Part shown: piece by piece, positions 1-10,905 of the stretch | Layout of the letters: each line of letters begins with the position of its first letter | How positions within the stretch are numbered: the stretch's first letter is position 1 | Program-made: the position numbers and the translations under genes | Notes under the pieces: model-generated | The model's input: the letters and a program-made list of their open reading frames with translations, nothing else | The model's database searches: none | Told to the model about the DNA's origin: nothing | Assembly (NCBI RefSeq): GCF_014851395.1 | Contig: NW_024043372.1 | Coordinates: forward strand, 5,283,490 to 5,347,489 | Source: Micropterus salmoides | Taxonomy: Eukaryota; Chordata; Actinopteri; Centrarchiformes; Centrarchidae | DNA length: 64,000 bases | Direction of reading: 5' to 3'

Positions 1-942
1 TGCAGTGAAAACGTCTACTAAAACAACATAAATGAGGTAATTGAATGTGGAGGGGTGGGGGCACATCAAAGTGAAGGACGGTAAATCCAAACGCAAAGTG
101 CCTGTATAGAGTTTGCTCTGGAATAAACACACGCCCCTGTTTAAGTGTGTTTTGTCTCTGATGAAACTCTGATTAGAGTCATACATGTAAGCTGGAACGC
201 CTGTTCCTGGAAGCATTACATCACATCAAGTAAAAAAATAAAATTACCCACTTCAGCTTCAATTGTTGCCTGAATTTCAGAGTTTAATATACAGAATATA
301 GAGATCCAAACCTATTTTACTCATCAAACTTCCTCATAATCGACTAACCATGTAATAAAATGTGTTTTTGCAGTCAACCTTCTGCACATTGTCAACTCTG
401 CTTAACATTTTCATTGGATCAGAGAGGTGAAGACATTTTGAAAGCAGTGAATGTTTATCACAAGACCTCTGAGAAAATTGAGTAATGGCAAAATAATGGT
501 TTTCATCCAAACACACAATGAATGTGTGTGTGTGCTTGGACGAGCTTATCCCGGCTTTCTGCAGGTTGCAACAAGATAAATTTTAGACTTTTTAAGACCA
601 TTATAATTGCAATTTAAGACCTGTTTCACGGCAAAACAAGTAAGAAGGATATGAAGAAGAATAGGATTTGCAGGATTTCTTGCAAAGTAAATTAATTTAT
701 TCATATTCAGCTGAACATGACTACACAGAACTGTATGGCCGCAAGAGTAATGCATGTGTGTGCGTTTGCTGGTGTTTTTTATGGCAGCTTTATGATTTTC
801 TGATTTCCCATGTGACTCTTGCGTCTTTAGACCCAAAGCTCCTTATCAGAGTGTTTTCTAAGGTGCAGCAGGCTTCAGATATTTTCAACACTAAAAACTC
901 AAAGACATTTTTTATTTAAAACCCTTAAACTTGTTTCGATAA
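1..942. other. Non-coding, no gene seen
   Basis: AT-rich sequence with only short open frames that lack recognisable domains, splice context or codon structure. It is probably intronic to the angiopoietin-1-like gene read on the minus strand; this is inferred only from that gene's position and from intron 1 being long in the family. Confidence 0.5.
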
Positions 943-984
943 GTGCCTATCGACAACTAGCGTGTGCCAGTTGTCGATAGGCAC
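943..984. repeat. Perfect 16-bp inverted repeat (hairpin)
   Basis: The arms GTGCCTATCGACAACT (943-958) and its exact reverse complement (969-984) flank a 10-nt loop. No mobile-element ORF or target duplication was seen around it, so it could be a fold-back end of an old transposon or a chance-preserved palindrome. Confidence 0.85.
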
Positions 985-2626
985 ATCCCAGATACTGAAC
1001 CCCTGTCATTTCTTATGAGGCACATCCGGCGTGTGCTATGTGAACATCAATAGTGTTGCCCTTTAGATGGCGCATCAAAGTTGGACACATTCTACCTGCA
1101 TCAGCTTACTGTGAGCTGAGATCAATGACTTATCAGGAAATAGTGTGGTGGTTCCAGCTTGGTGCAGCTGGAGAAAATGCATCTACGGCCACCGGACTCG
1201 GCGCCTGCAGCCATCTTGCTGCCGCGAGGTTTAAATGTCATGTGACGTTTTGCAGCGCTGCGAAAGTCGGACACAATTTCTAACCAGCATGGCTTATTTT
1301 AAGTCCAGCATGCATCACGTTAAGTCAGCACCACGCAGCGCTGCATGAAGTCAAACGCACCTGTTATCTTTTATCTTTAGGAATCATGGTGTTCATTTCT
1401 GCAGTAGAGCCCCAAGGAGGACTGAAGCTTCTCTGGAGACATTTATGCACCCAACAGGACTAAATGTTTGAGCTTTGAAGGCCCCACGGCCGTATACAAC
1501 CCATCTATTTACGTTTGGCTATCCAATGTACAAAGTTTACTAATAATGTGTATTTTGTGTTGGCAGTGAAACTATGGACGGCTCTAAAGCTTTTTTGTTT
1601 ATATTTGAATTTATAGCCTAACTTTTATTCACCAGCCTCCACCTCTCCTGTAATCTCCCAGATTGCCTCTGGGGAATCAGAAAAATTAGTTTTATCTTTT
1701 TTACATCATTATCTACTATTTACATAATTGGACCTAATGAAAGCTGAATAAAAGCACGTAGCACTAAATGGAGTGAATTAATGGCAGTAGCCTAAGCACT
1801 CGATGACAGGTTGAATAATCGTTACAAACACAAACGGCACGTACTGTATTACTCCAACAACACAAACACTCTCCAAAAGACGTCAGTGATGAAATATCAG
1901 TATCCATCTTGAGAACTGGCTTTCTGTATGTTTGATGTACTCTACTACAAGTAGTGATTGATTTTCACTCACTTGTATAAGCATGTCTTTGGCCGCCAGC
2001 ATCAAATAAAATCACTTCGTACTGCTCTTACTCGTTATTAAATAACATAATATCCTTGTTTGACTTGGCCACCTGTTTTTGGCAGCAGAAAGAGAGTCTG
2101 TTAAATCGGGGATTCTTTATCCAGTTTGAAATTAAACGGAACAATTTAAAGCTGACTTCAAATTAAGCCCAAACGATTCAGAGATAACTTCAGAGGAGTT
2201 TTCAGCACTTCTAACTGAAACGCCATTTTTCATAGTTGCTAATATCATATTCTGCTAGAGCGTGACCTTCAACAAATCTTTACTTACAGAAAGTTTAATA
2301 AGTACAAATATTATCAGGTAACAACGGTGAGTGAGTGCTTTTCAGAGAAAACTGGACTGAAACATAGCAGCATTTCTTCTGGTCCAAACTGATAACTATA
2401 TTTATGACTGTCTTGAAAGACTTAACAGGGAAACAGATAACCTATTTCTACTCATGGAGGCCAAACATATCAACAGTTACATGTGGGGAAACCAAACTCT
2501 GAAGTGCAACTTTTGAATCTGCTTTCAAAGTTACGATGGTAGGTTAATGGAGAGGGGCACAGTTTTTTAGATAACAATCACTGCATTGACCTAATTATTG
2601 TCTTAATTATTATTAATTCAATGTCT

Positions 2627-2631
<5 letters not shown>
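985..2631. other. Non-coding, no gene seen
   Basis: No open frame with gene-like features. A somewhat GC-richer patch at about 1040-1340 contains two similar phrases (AAAGTTGGACACA and AAAGTCGGACACA) and GCAGCGCTGC motifs. It may be an old repeat of unknown class. Confidence 0.45.
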
Positions 2632-2676
<45 letters not shown>

Positions 2677-2677
2677 C
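2632..2677. repeat. (CA)n microsatellite
   Basis: About 46 bp of CA dinucleotides with a single interruption. Similar shorter CA tracts lie at 3097-3116 and 4024-4060. Confidence 0.95.
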
Positions 2678-4372
2678 ATGGTTTGAATTACGGGGGGATT
2701 AACCCCCCTAGTTAAGGCTTGTAGTAGGCATGTGTAGTGAAATTGGGGATAAGTTATTAGAATTAGGAATCAGAGATGATAACGCAGACTGTATTTATGA
2801 TTTTGGTTCTGGTTCTGTATTGTGTGGATCTGTTTTGAGCGGTCATGATAGTCTGCTCTTTTATGTCTGACTTGCTGGCAGTTTTACTCTAGAATACTTG
2901 GTGACCTCTGACTACAAAAGTTGTCGTGTGGTACGTAGCACCTGTGAACTGGTGCAATGAATTTGATTTATCATCATCTACAGACATAAGTAAGGATATT
3001 TTAAGCATTGTAAGATTTTAGCTCACTGAAGCACACACCTGTGCTGTACAGGCTTTTTTGCCCCCCCCTGTTGTCACTGTATAATTTGCACTCTGGCACA
3101 CACACACACACACACAGAGCACATCATAAGCTAATCCATCAGATACGTTATGTACAAACAAACTGACCTTTCCTATCTCTGGCAAACAAACACAAGACAC
3201 ACATGCATACACAGATGTACTGTTCATAACCACAAATTTTGTTATGGGGCGGTTACACAGACTTACCCTATCCATGACCAAGACTTGCCTAACCCTAACC
3301 TTAACCACTGGACTGAAAATCAGCTTATCCCCTGTTGGGGACTTTTGTCCCCAGTTGGACAAGCCATCCCCAATCAACTGGTCTTTAGTTAGAAATGTGT
3401 CCCTGAAGGTAGACCCCCCGCTCCCCCCCCCACACACACACATGGCAGGCAGCTCTCAGGGCAGTAATGGGAAAGTTGCTGACTGTGGGTTTGTTTCTGT
3501 TCCAGCTGTTCTGCTGACAGCAGCGTTTCTCTGGGAAAAGCTCATTGACAAATGAACCCAGCAAATATGGACATCCAAAGGGAATCAGCTGATTAGAGAG
3601 GGTCGCAGTGTGTGTTGTGTTTGTTTCCCAACATGTGTCTAATAAATAATACATCAGTTAATCAGACAATACTCTAATGTTTTATGAATGTTATGCAAAC
3701 ATTCTGTATATTGTGTTGCCTCACAGTCATTGTATTAGAGGGAGAACGAGAGTGAGAGAAAGACTACATAACAGTGTTTTACTTTGTTTTTGTAAATGCA
3801 TGTAATCATGGGCTCTCATTGTGCAATAGATCAGCTGATTAGAAGTGTGTGCGTGTGTTTATATAATGTATCTCAGTATCTGGGTTTACTTAAGTGCTAT
3901 TAAAAGGTCTGAAAGATTTTGGAGAGATCAGTGAGATGAAAAGCAGCTACACAGAACAACATGGAGAAATTATCAGCTATTATGTTATGGATTTGTTCAT
4001 GAACTCACAGTGCTCAACTACAGACACACACACACACGCACACACACACACACACACACAAAAAGAGGTGAGAAACTGAGCATTAGTTGGCTGGGAGTCC
4101 AACTCTGACCGCAATTTGTAAAAGTGAATTTAACTGTAAATTTCTCTGCAACAAGTTCATCTAGACGGTGACACAGAATGAGAGTGTATGTGTGTGTGTG
4201 TGTTCGATGTGAAGCAGCTGGTGTAGAGACAGATGAAGAGGCTGTGGTTGATGTGATGTCCTGCAGTAAAGTGCTGCTATCGCTGTCTGTCTGACAAACT
4301 GATAGAGAGCGAGAACGCCCCCCCCCCCCCCCACACACACATACACACACTTTACCCTAATCTCTTCCTCCA
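2678..4372. other. Non-coding with CA/C-rich simple repeats
   Basis: Contains (CA)n at 3097-3116 and 4024-4060, (TG)n at about 4187-4203, and a poly-C run followed by CA dinucleotides at about 4318-4350. A CCTAACCCTAACC-like phrase near 3290 is too short and irregular to be telomeric. Open frames here are caused by the simple repeats. Confidence 0.6.
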
Positions 4373-4412
4373 TTTGTTCAGTTGTCCAAAAGTATATGGA
4401 CAACTGAACAAA
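4373..4412. repeat. Perfect 16-bp palindrome at edge of a transposon fragment
   Basis: TTTGTTCAGTTGTCCA (4373-4388) is repeated as its exact reverse complement at 4397-4412 around an 8-nt spacer. It abuts a Tc1-like fragment whose end reads TCCAAAAGTATATGGACA, so the palindrome overlaps the element's terminal sequence. Confidence 0.8.
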
Positions 4413-4690
4413 ACCATGACTGGAAAACGTCACATCCCAAAACAGTGTCCACCATTTAAATGCTGCTTTATCAACCTCCTCTCTCCTGGTTTCAGTCTTT
4501 CCCTCCAGATGTTGGAACCAGCTGCAGAGATTTGCTCCCATTCAGACACCAGAGCATCAGTGTGTTCCAGTTCACCCCAAAGGTGCTGGATAGGGTTGAG
4601 ATCAGGGCTCTGTGCAGTGCAGTCAAGTTCTTCCACAGCAAACTAGGTAAATCATTTCTTTAGATGGAGTTGGCTTTGTCCACAGGGGCA
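4389..4690 (-). mobile_element. Tc1/mariner-like transposon fragment
   Basis: On the minus strand 4636-4430 reads a peptide with SPDLNPIQHLWGEL, the catalytic-Glu region of Tc1-type transposases (usually SPDLNPIEHLW). Here the catalytic Glu is replaced by Gln. The left edge carries a Tc1-like terminal phrase (TCCAAAAGTATATGGACA). Only the C-terminal third survives, so it is an inactive relic. The exact subfamily cannot be fixed by eye. Confidence 0.7.
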
Positions 4691-5490
4691 TTGTTGAAAC
4701 AGGAAACGGACAAACACAAACTGTTAAACAGTTTTTCTCTGTGTGTGTGTCTGTCCTCCCTCTCGCTTCTTAATTTCTGTCTTATATTTCCTCTCACCTC
4801 CCCTCCATTTATCTAAGCTAAATTGCACCCTCTTTGTTCCTCTCTGTTGCGCTTGCTTTGCTCCACTGTATTTATGTGATTTATGGGTTAACAGGCGACT
4901 TGTCTGGAAGTGTTGAACTATGTCTTCCTCTCTGTTTCATCCTCCTCTGTTCGTTTCTCTTGCCTGTCTCTCTGTCCCATTCACACACTCCCACTCACGT
5001 ATCTGTTAACTACTTTTTTTATACCCCCTCCTCCTTTCATTTACTTGTCTTACTTTCCCTTGTGCAACTCTAATGTTACATCGAATCCAAAAAATTTCAA
5101 TCAAGCATCTTGAATTTACTGTAACTGCCTTCTGATTTCCCAAAGCACTCCATGCAAAATAATAAGTCACAATGATACACTGGAGCTACACTGTAGACAA
5201 CAAGATTTCAGTTTTGTATATTGTCCCTAAATAAATGTCAATTTCTGATCCAGATGTCAACACCGATTGATGATTTAAATGTTAGAACTCACAAAAATAG
5301 AGCCCATTTTAGAAGCATTTTTATATTATATGACTTGTGATTGTTGTTATTTTTTGTGTTTTAACAAGTTGTCAGAAATTTCAATTCCTTCTTCAGTTGT
5401 TTTCTTTGGACAGGAAACACACATTTGAGGTGGTAGAATATTCTTTTCTTCTATTAAGAAAAACAGTTTCAACAGATGTTTAAGTAATCT
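4691..5490. other. Non-coding, no gene seen
   Basis: Pyrimidine-rich and AT-rich sequence. No exon, RNA gene or transposon was recognised. Confidence 0.45.
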
Positions 5491-5962
5491 TAAAGGATAG
5501 TTTCAGGATTTTAAAACCTGGGCCCTCCACCATTATCATCTTGTAGGTACAGAACGTTTTGGAATCTGTGCAGTAGCAGATAGCAACTGTGAACCAGCTA
5601 CAGTAGCTGCAACTTAATACTTGTGAGAGGCGAGTTGGTGCAGGAAGACGTTGGTGGAAACCTGAGACAAACTCCTCTCTCCAGCTCTGACACACTCTTC
5701 CACCATCGTCCTCCTTTCAGAGCAAGAACTGTCTTTGAGCAAGACTTTTTTTCCTGATCATAAACAAGGGGTGTCAATGGGAGTCACTTGTAGGGATCCT
5801 TTCCATGATGTTGTCAGACACCTGTATAACAGAGTGAGTCGGTGGCAAAAAGAAGCACTTTTTGTGGATGTAATTTTGACGGACGCAATTGCCCTAAAGC
5901 AATACGCTGCAGCTGTTGCTGGATTCCACATCTTTTTATACCTACTAGCCAATTCAACCTAA
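5491..5962. repeat. Possible dispersed non-autonomous element
   Basis: It begins AAGGATAGTTTCAGGATTTT, a phrase familiar from dispersed teleost DNA elements, and runs through a moderately GC-rich body to about 5960. No transposase or clear terminal repeats were found. The 75-aa plus-strand frame here has no recognised domain. Confidence 0.3.
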
Positions 5963-7989
5963 AATACCAAAAAATCGCTTTACAATCTCTCCTATGTATG
6001 ATTTAAAAGCCTATTTTATCTGCAAGGAAAACTAATTGGCTAAACAGGTAAAGATGTGACTCTTTCTACTAATACTTAAAGTGAATTGCAAATATTCTTC
6101 CTTTCTTTCTTTCTTTCTCAGCTTGTTTGAAGTGTGTCTCCAGCAGCCAGTCAGATTCAGAGAATTGATAACAGTCCAGTAATCAGCTGCAGTGATACAG
6201 AAAGCCGACCTGGCTCCCACTAAAAAGAAACTCCCGTAAACCTGTGTGTTTCTTTTTAAAAAATCCTTTTCCACTTTACTGGGCAGTTAAATCATTCAGC
6301 AACCAGGGCTGATGTGGCCACATGTGGTCAGAAAGCAGCTGTTGCCCATGAATACATGACATGAAATGTTCTGAACAGCGACACTGGAAAGTGGGGTGAA
6401 CAGGGGAGTTGTTATAAAGAGGGGGAGACATGATGAGCAGTCTCTCCTTACTCTAACCCTTTGCAGCTAGTTGTTCACATTAAAAGTGACAAATGAAAAA
6501 AGAGGAACCCTCTGACAAGCAGTTCTGAAGAAGCCTCCTGGCACCTTACTCAACAAACACACAAGCACTTTAATTTGTCAATCACGGGTTTTGTATATAT
6601 TTTATTTCAAAATGTTTAATTTAAGGATAGGCCCCTTGAGATGTAGCATCTTATTTTGAAGGGGGTGTTTGTGGATATATTTGCCAAACCATACTGGATT
6701 AAAGTAGGCTTTACAAATGTGCTGCCAAGAGACTCAGAAGTCAACATATAAACGGTGTTGTCCATGGCGCTGGTAGGAAAAACAAAATCAACCAGACTCG
6801 CCTGAAAAAATAGTGACACAGTAACCACACACTTACAACAGGAACAAAACAAAATTCATAATTATCGAATTTCTGCAGCGAGAACATCACTTTTGGGGAA
6901 TGTGGCGAGAAAAGGCAAGATTCATTTAGTAGGAATAACTACATAACCATGTATGGACTTCTGCATCGGTCTGCAGGCTAACATGTGCGTTTTTCTGAAT
7001 GATGCCTGTCTTAGTCACATTCACAGGAAAAGATACAGCACCCACAGACACACAAGCAGAAACATACACTCCCCCACTCATGACCACAGCCACTTCCCCT
7101 GTGATTTCATTTCCTGCAATAGTACTGCTTTATATGTTTTTAATTTCTATTTTTATAGCTTTCTTGTGTTGTGCAATTCAGTGTACTTTATTTTTATCTC
7201 ATAAAATGAAATGAAATTAAACACCAAACAAAAGCAAAAAAATCCTATGACGTCTTTTGTTTTGAGGTTGTGTTTTTTCAGGTCATCATATTGCTCTATA
7301 CTTTGGTCAATGTTACAAATGGTAAACCACTTTAAAACTGCAGTGTTTAAGAGAAGCACACGGCTGTGAGACTGTGGCCTTTACATTGTAAGATTATAAA
7401 CCTGCAGCTCCTCCGCCCGCACACAGCAGAGAAACCTTTTTATGAGACCCAAGCACACTCCCAACTCTCTACTGCATATCTCCTTGAAACACAATAAAAC
7501 TGCCTGCTGCGGTAAAACCCTTCCCAACACTCCCCCCAGTCCTCAATAATCATTCCTAACCATTCCCAAAAGGGGAATAAACTCAGAGTGAATCTCAGAG
7601 AAGCCGAATTATAAATGGTTATTCCAGACTTCAGGGAGCTGTGAATGTACCGATGTGAACATCACAAGAGAAGAAGAAGAGGTTCAAGAACACTGAATTT
7701 GGATAAAATGTTTGTTTACAATCTGTCGGATCATTTGAGTGTGCAAGTTTCTTTCCCCATCATTAAGTCAACATATATCAACATTATGTTACATAACTAA
7801 AACTACAAAGCACAAGTCAAGCAAATACTTTGATGAGCCACCAGAACTTTTACATTTTTCCTGAGAAATTCTTCCTAGGGAAAGAAGTAATAGTTAACAA
7901 GAAAGTGCAATCAAGAGAGAATTGTAAGGGGATAGAAGAAGAAGGGCACAGGAAGTCCATGTTAGATGTTAGTGGTTAGAGGTGTTATA
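5963..7989. other. Non-coding, no gene seen
   Basis: A TTTC microsatellite lies at about 6098-6118. Otherwise this is AT-rich sequence with short meaningless frames. No splice-flanked conserved peptide was recognised on either strand. Confidence 0.5.
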
Positions 7990-9134
7990 AGAGGAAGTGT
8001 TCTCTGAAGAGATTAGTTTTCAAGAGCTTCTTAAAGTTAGAGAGGGACACCCCTGCTCTGATGGCATGTGGTAGCTCGTTCCACCATCATGGTGTCACAG
8101 ATGAGACTAGGAACTGGGATTGCTTTGCGTGAAGGGATGGCAGAGCCAGGCAATATTCGTTGGTGGAGCGCAATGTCCAAGAAGGAACGTAGGCTTGTAT
8201 TATGGAGTTTAGGTAAATGGGTGCAGACCCAGTAGTCACTCTGTATGCAGCATTAGTGACTTGAATTTGATTCGAGAGGCCATGGGTAGCCAGAGTTTTG
8301 GTGTGACAGGAGTCCTTTTGGGCTGATCAAAAACCAGACACGCTGCTGTGTTCTGAACCATTTGTAGGGGTTTCACCGCGCAATCTGGAAGACCTGCTAG
8401 GAGGGCATTGCAATAGTAGAGGCGAGAGATAACCATGGCCTGTACCAGAAGCTGGTTGGCATACTGAGTAAGGCAGGGTCTGATTTTTCACATGTTGAAT
8501 AGAGCAAAACAGCACAACCGAGAGATAGCAGCAACATGATCTGAAAAGGACAGCTGGTCATCAATTACTACACCCAAGTTTCTCACCACCCCGGGTGGGA
8601 GTGATGGTTGAGGAGTCAATTTGTACTTTGATGTTATGGTGGATAGATTGCTTGGCTGGATTGAGTTCAGTCTTAGAGAGGTTTAGTTGAAGGTGGGAAG
8701 CCTTAATCCATGCGGATATGTCTGATAGACAGTCTGTGATCCGCGCCGAGATGGTGGGTTTGTCTGGCGTGAAGGATAGGTAGAGTTGCGTGTCGTCTGC
8801 GTAGCAGTGGTAAGAGAAGCCATGCGAGCTTAAAACCAGACCGATATGGATCTAGGAGGTCATTCCGTGAGAACAATTCTGAGACCTGTTTGAAGACTAC
8901 CGGTTCGATAGCTTTGGATAGAAATGGTAGAAGTGAAATTGGACGATAGTTCTCGACTTGAGGAGGGTCGAGGGAGGGCCTTTTGTGCCATTTCCCAAGG
9001 AGAGATGGAGATGGAGAGACATGTATAAGGACTACTACATAGTAGGTCTTCTTGTGCCGTGTTCACAGAGAGGGAGCTGACCGGAACATAAGTAGAGTGG
9101 TTGATTTTGATTGATTTTGAGAATTGGCAAATTA
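7990..9134 (-). mobile_element. CR1/L2-type LINE remnant, 3' part
   Basis: Read on the minus strand, the pieces match the reverse-transcriptase ORF of L2-clade LINEs in order. These are an N-terminal part with ENYRPISLLPFLSK (about 8960-8900), then ETQLYLSFTP (about 8800), then SRLYYCNALLAGLP (about 8420) and the final IKFKSLML block. Between the first and second parts, near 8830, most of the RT palm is missing, so the copy carries an internal deletion as well as stops. A Tc1-like element is inserted at 9135, and the LINE resumes at 10570. Confidence 0.85.
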
Positions 9135-10569
9135 CAGTGCCTTGCAAAAGTATTCACCCCCTTTGACTTTTTACCCATTTTACCATGTTACATTACAACC
9201 TTTAGTTCAATGTTTTTTAAATTTGAATTTTATGTGATGGATCAGAACACAATAGTCTAAGTTGGTGAAGTGGAATGAGAAAAATATATACATAAAACTA
9301 TACATAAAAAACTGAAAATTGGCATGTGCATATTATTCACTCCCTTTGTTATGAAACCCATAAAACTGCTCTGTTGCAACCAATTACCTTCAGAAGTCAC
9401 ATAATTAGTGAAATGATGTCCACTTGTGTGCAATCCAAGTGTCACATGATCTGTCAGTACATATACACACAAACACAGTGTTATATTTTTGAAAGGCCCC
9501 AGAGGCTGCAACACCTAAGCAAGAGGCACCACTAACCAAACACTGCCATGAGGACCAAGGAACTCTCCAAACAAGTAAGGCACAATGTTGTAGAGAAGTA
9601 CAAGTCAGGGTTAGGTTATAAAAAAAATATCCAATTCTTTGATGATGCCCAGGAGACCCATCAAATATATCATAACCAAATGGAAAGACTATGGCACAAC
9701 AGCAAACCTGCCAAGAGACGGCCGCTCACCAAACGTTACAGACCTGGCAAGGAGGGCATTAATCAGAGAGAGACCTAAGATAACCATGGAGGAGCGGCAG
9801 AGTTCACAGCAGAGACTGGAAAATCTGTACATAGGACGACAATAAGCTGTATGCTCCATAGAGTTGGGCTTTATGGTGAAGCCAGAAGAAAGCCATTACT
9901 TTCAGCAAAAAACAAAATGGTAAGTTTTGAGTTGTGGCATGGCATGTGGGAGACTCCCAAAATGTATGGAGGAAAGTGCTCTGGTCTGATGAGACTAAAA
10001 TTGAACTTTGTCTGGCGCAAACCCAAAACATCACATCTCCCAAAGAACACCATCCCCGCAGTGAAACATGGTGGTGGCAGCATCATGCTGTGGGGATGGT
10101 TTATAGCAGCCGGGACTGGGAAACTGGTCAGAGTGGGAAAGATTGATGGTGCAAAATACAGGGATATTCTTGAGCAAAATCTGTACAATTCTGTGCATGA
10201 TTTGAGACTAGGAGGTTCACACTCCAGCAAGACAATGACCCCAAACACACTGCTAAAGCAACACTTGGCCTAGTCAAAGAGGAATGGGCAAAAATCCCAT
10301 AGGTAAGATGTGGCAAGCTCATAGAGACTTATCCAAAGGTGGCTCTACAAAGTATTGACTTTAGGGCGGTGAATAGTTACGCACATTGACTTTTTCTGTT
10401 ATTTTGTCCTATTTGTTGTTTGCTTCACAATAAAAGAAAACAAACATCTTCAAAGTTGTGGGCATGTTCTGTAAAATTGAATGATGCAAATTCTCAAACA
10501 ATCCATGTTAATTCCAGGTTGTGAGGCAACCAAACACGAAAAATGCCATAATACTTTTGCAAGGCACTG
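9135..10569 (+). mobile_element. Tc1-like DNA transposon nested in a LINE
   Basis: This 1435-bp element has perfect 20-bp terminal inverted repeats (CAGTGCCTTGCAAAAGTATT at 9135-9154 and its reverse complement at 10550-10569). It is flanked by the TA target duplication typical of Tc1/mariner (9133-9134 and 10570-10571). The host LINE sequence continues uninterrupted on both sides, which fixes the boundaries. The internal transposase is broken and lacks the segment with the catalytic Glu, so the copy cannot mobilise itself. The intact ends could still be moved in trans. Confidence 0.95.
9548..10302 (+). pseudogene. Tc1-type transposase pseudogene
   Basis: The coding remnant starts MRTKELSKQV at 9548 (N-terminal DNA-binding region) and changes frame at least twice (near 9640-9780 and near 9850). 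From about 9851 it shows the DDE domain: WSDETKIEL carries the first catalytic Asp, followed by HGGGSIMLWGW. Near 10225 another frame shift exposes QQDNDPKHT with the second Asp. The following reading then jumps to KEEWAKIP, so the block that normally holds SPDLNPIENLW and the catalytic Glu has been deleted. A normal member has about 340 residues. The gene is dead by several independent lesions. Confidence 0.9.
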
Positions 10570-10905
10570 TATAGCCACCACTTTGCCTGTGAAGAAGACG
10601 GCAGACAGGTTTGTGGGTGGTGGAGGAGGGTTTAGTAGCATTTTCCTTGAGTCAGTGGCACTGCTAATTCTGTCAATATAGAACGCAGTTTTGGCAGCAC
10701 TGATGCTGGTTAAGAAGCAGGATAGGAGCATTTGGTAGCCCTTAAGGTCGGCAGGGTATTTGGTTTTTAGCCATTTTCTTTCAGCGGCTTTGAGATGAGT
10801 GCGCAGTCTTCGGATGGTAACAGTTAGCCACAGGTGGGACTGGTTCGGGCGAGCAGGCTTGGTGGATAGAGGACGCAGGCTATCCAGGCACGAGATCAGT
10901 GTAGA
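10570..10905 (-). mobile_element. CR1/L2-type LINE remnant, continuation
   Basis: Sequence style and orientation continue the LINE at 7990-9134 after the Tc1-like insertion. In element orientation this is the upstream part of ORF2, heavily decayed. The right boundary is approximate. Confidence 0.65.

Noticed and set aside
3285..3305. CCTAACCCTAACCTTAACC resembling telomeric repeat
   Set aside because: Only two or three irregular units; not a telomeric tract.
3018..3443. 141-codon minus-strand ORF with VCVCVCVC stretches
   Set aside because: Translation of CA/C-rich simple repeats.
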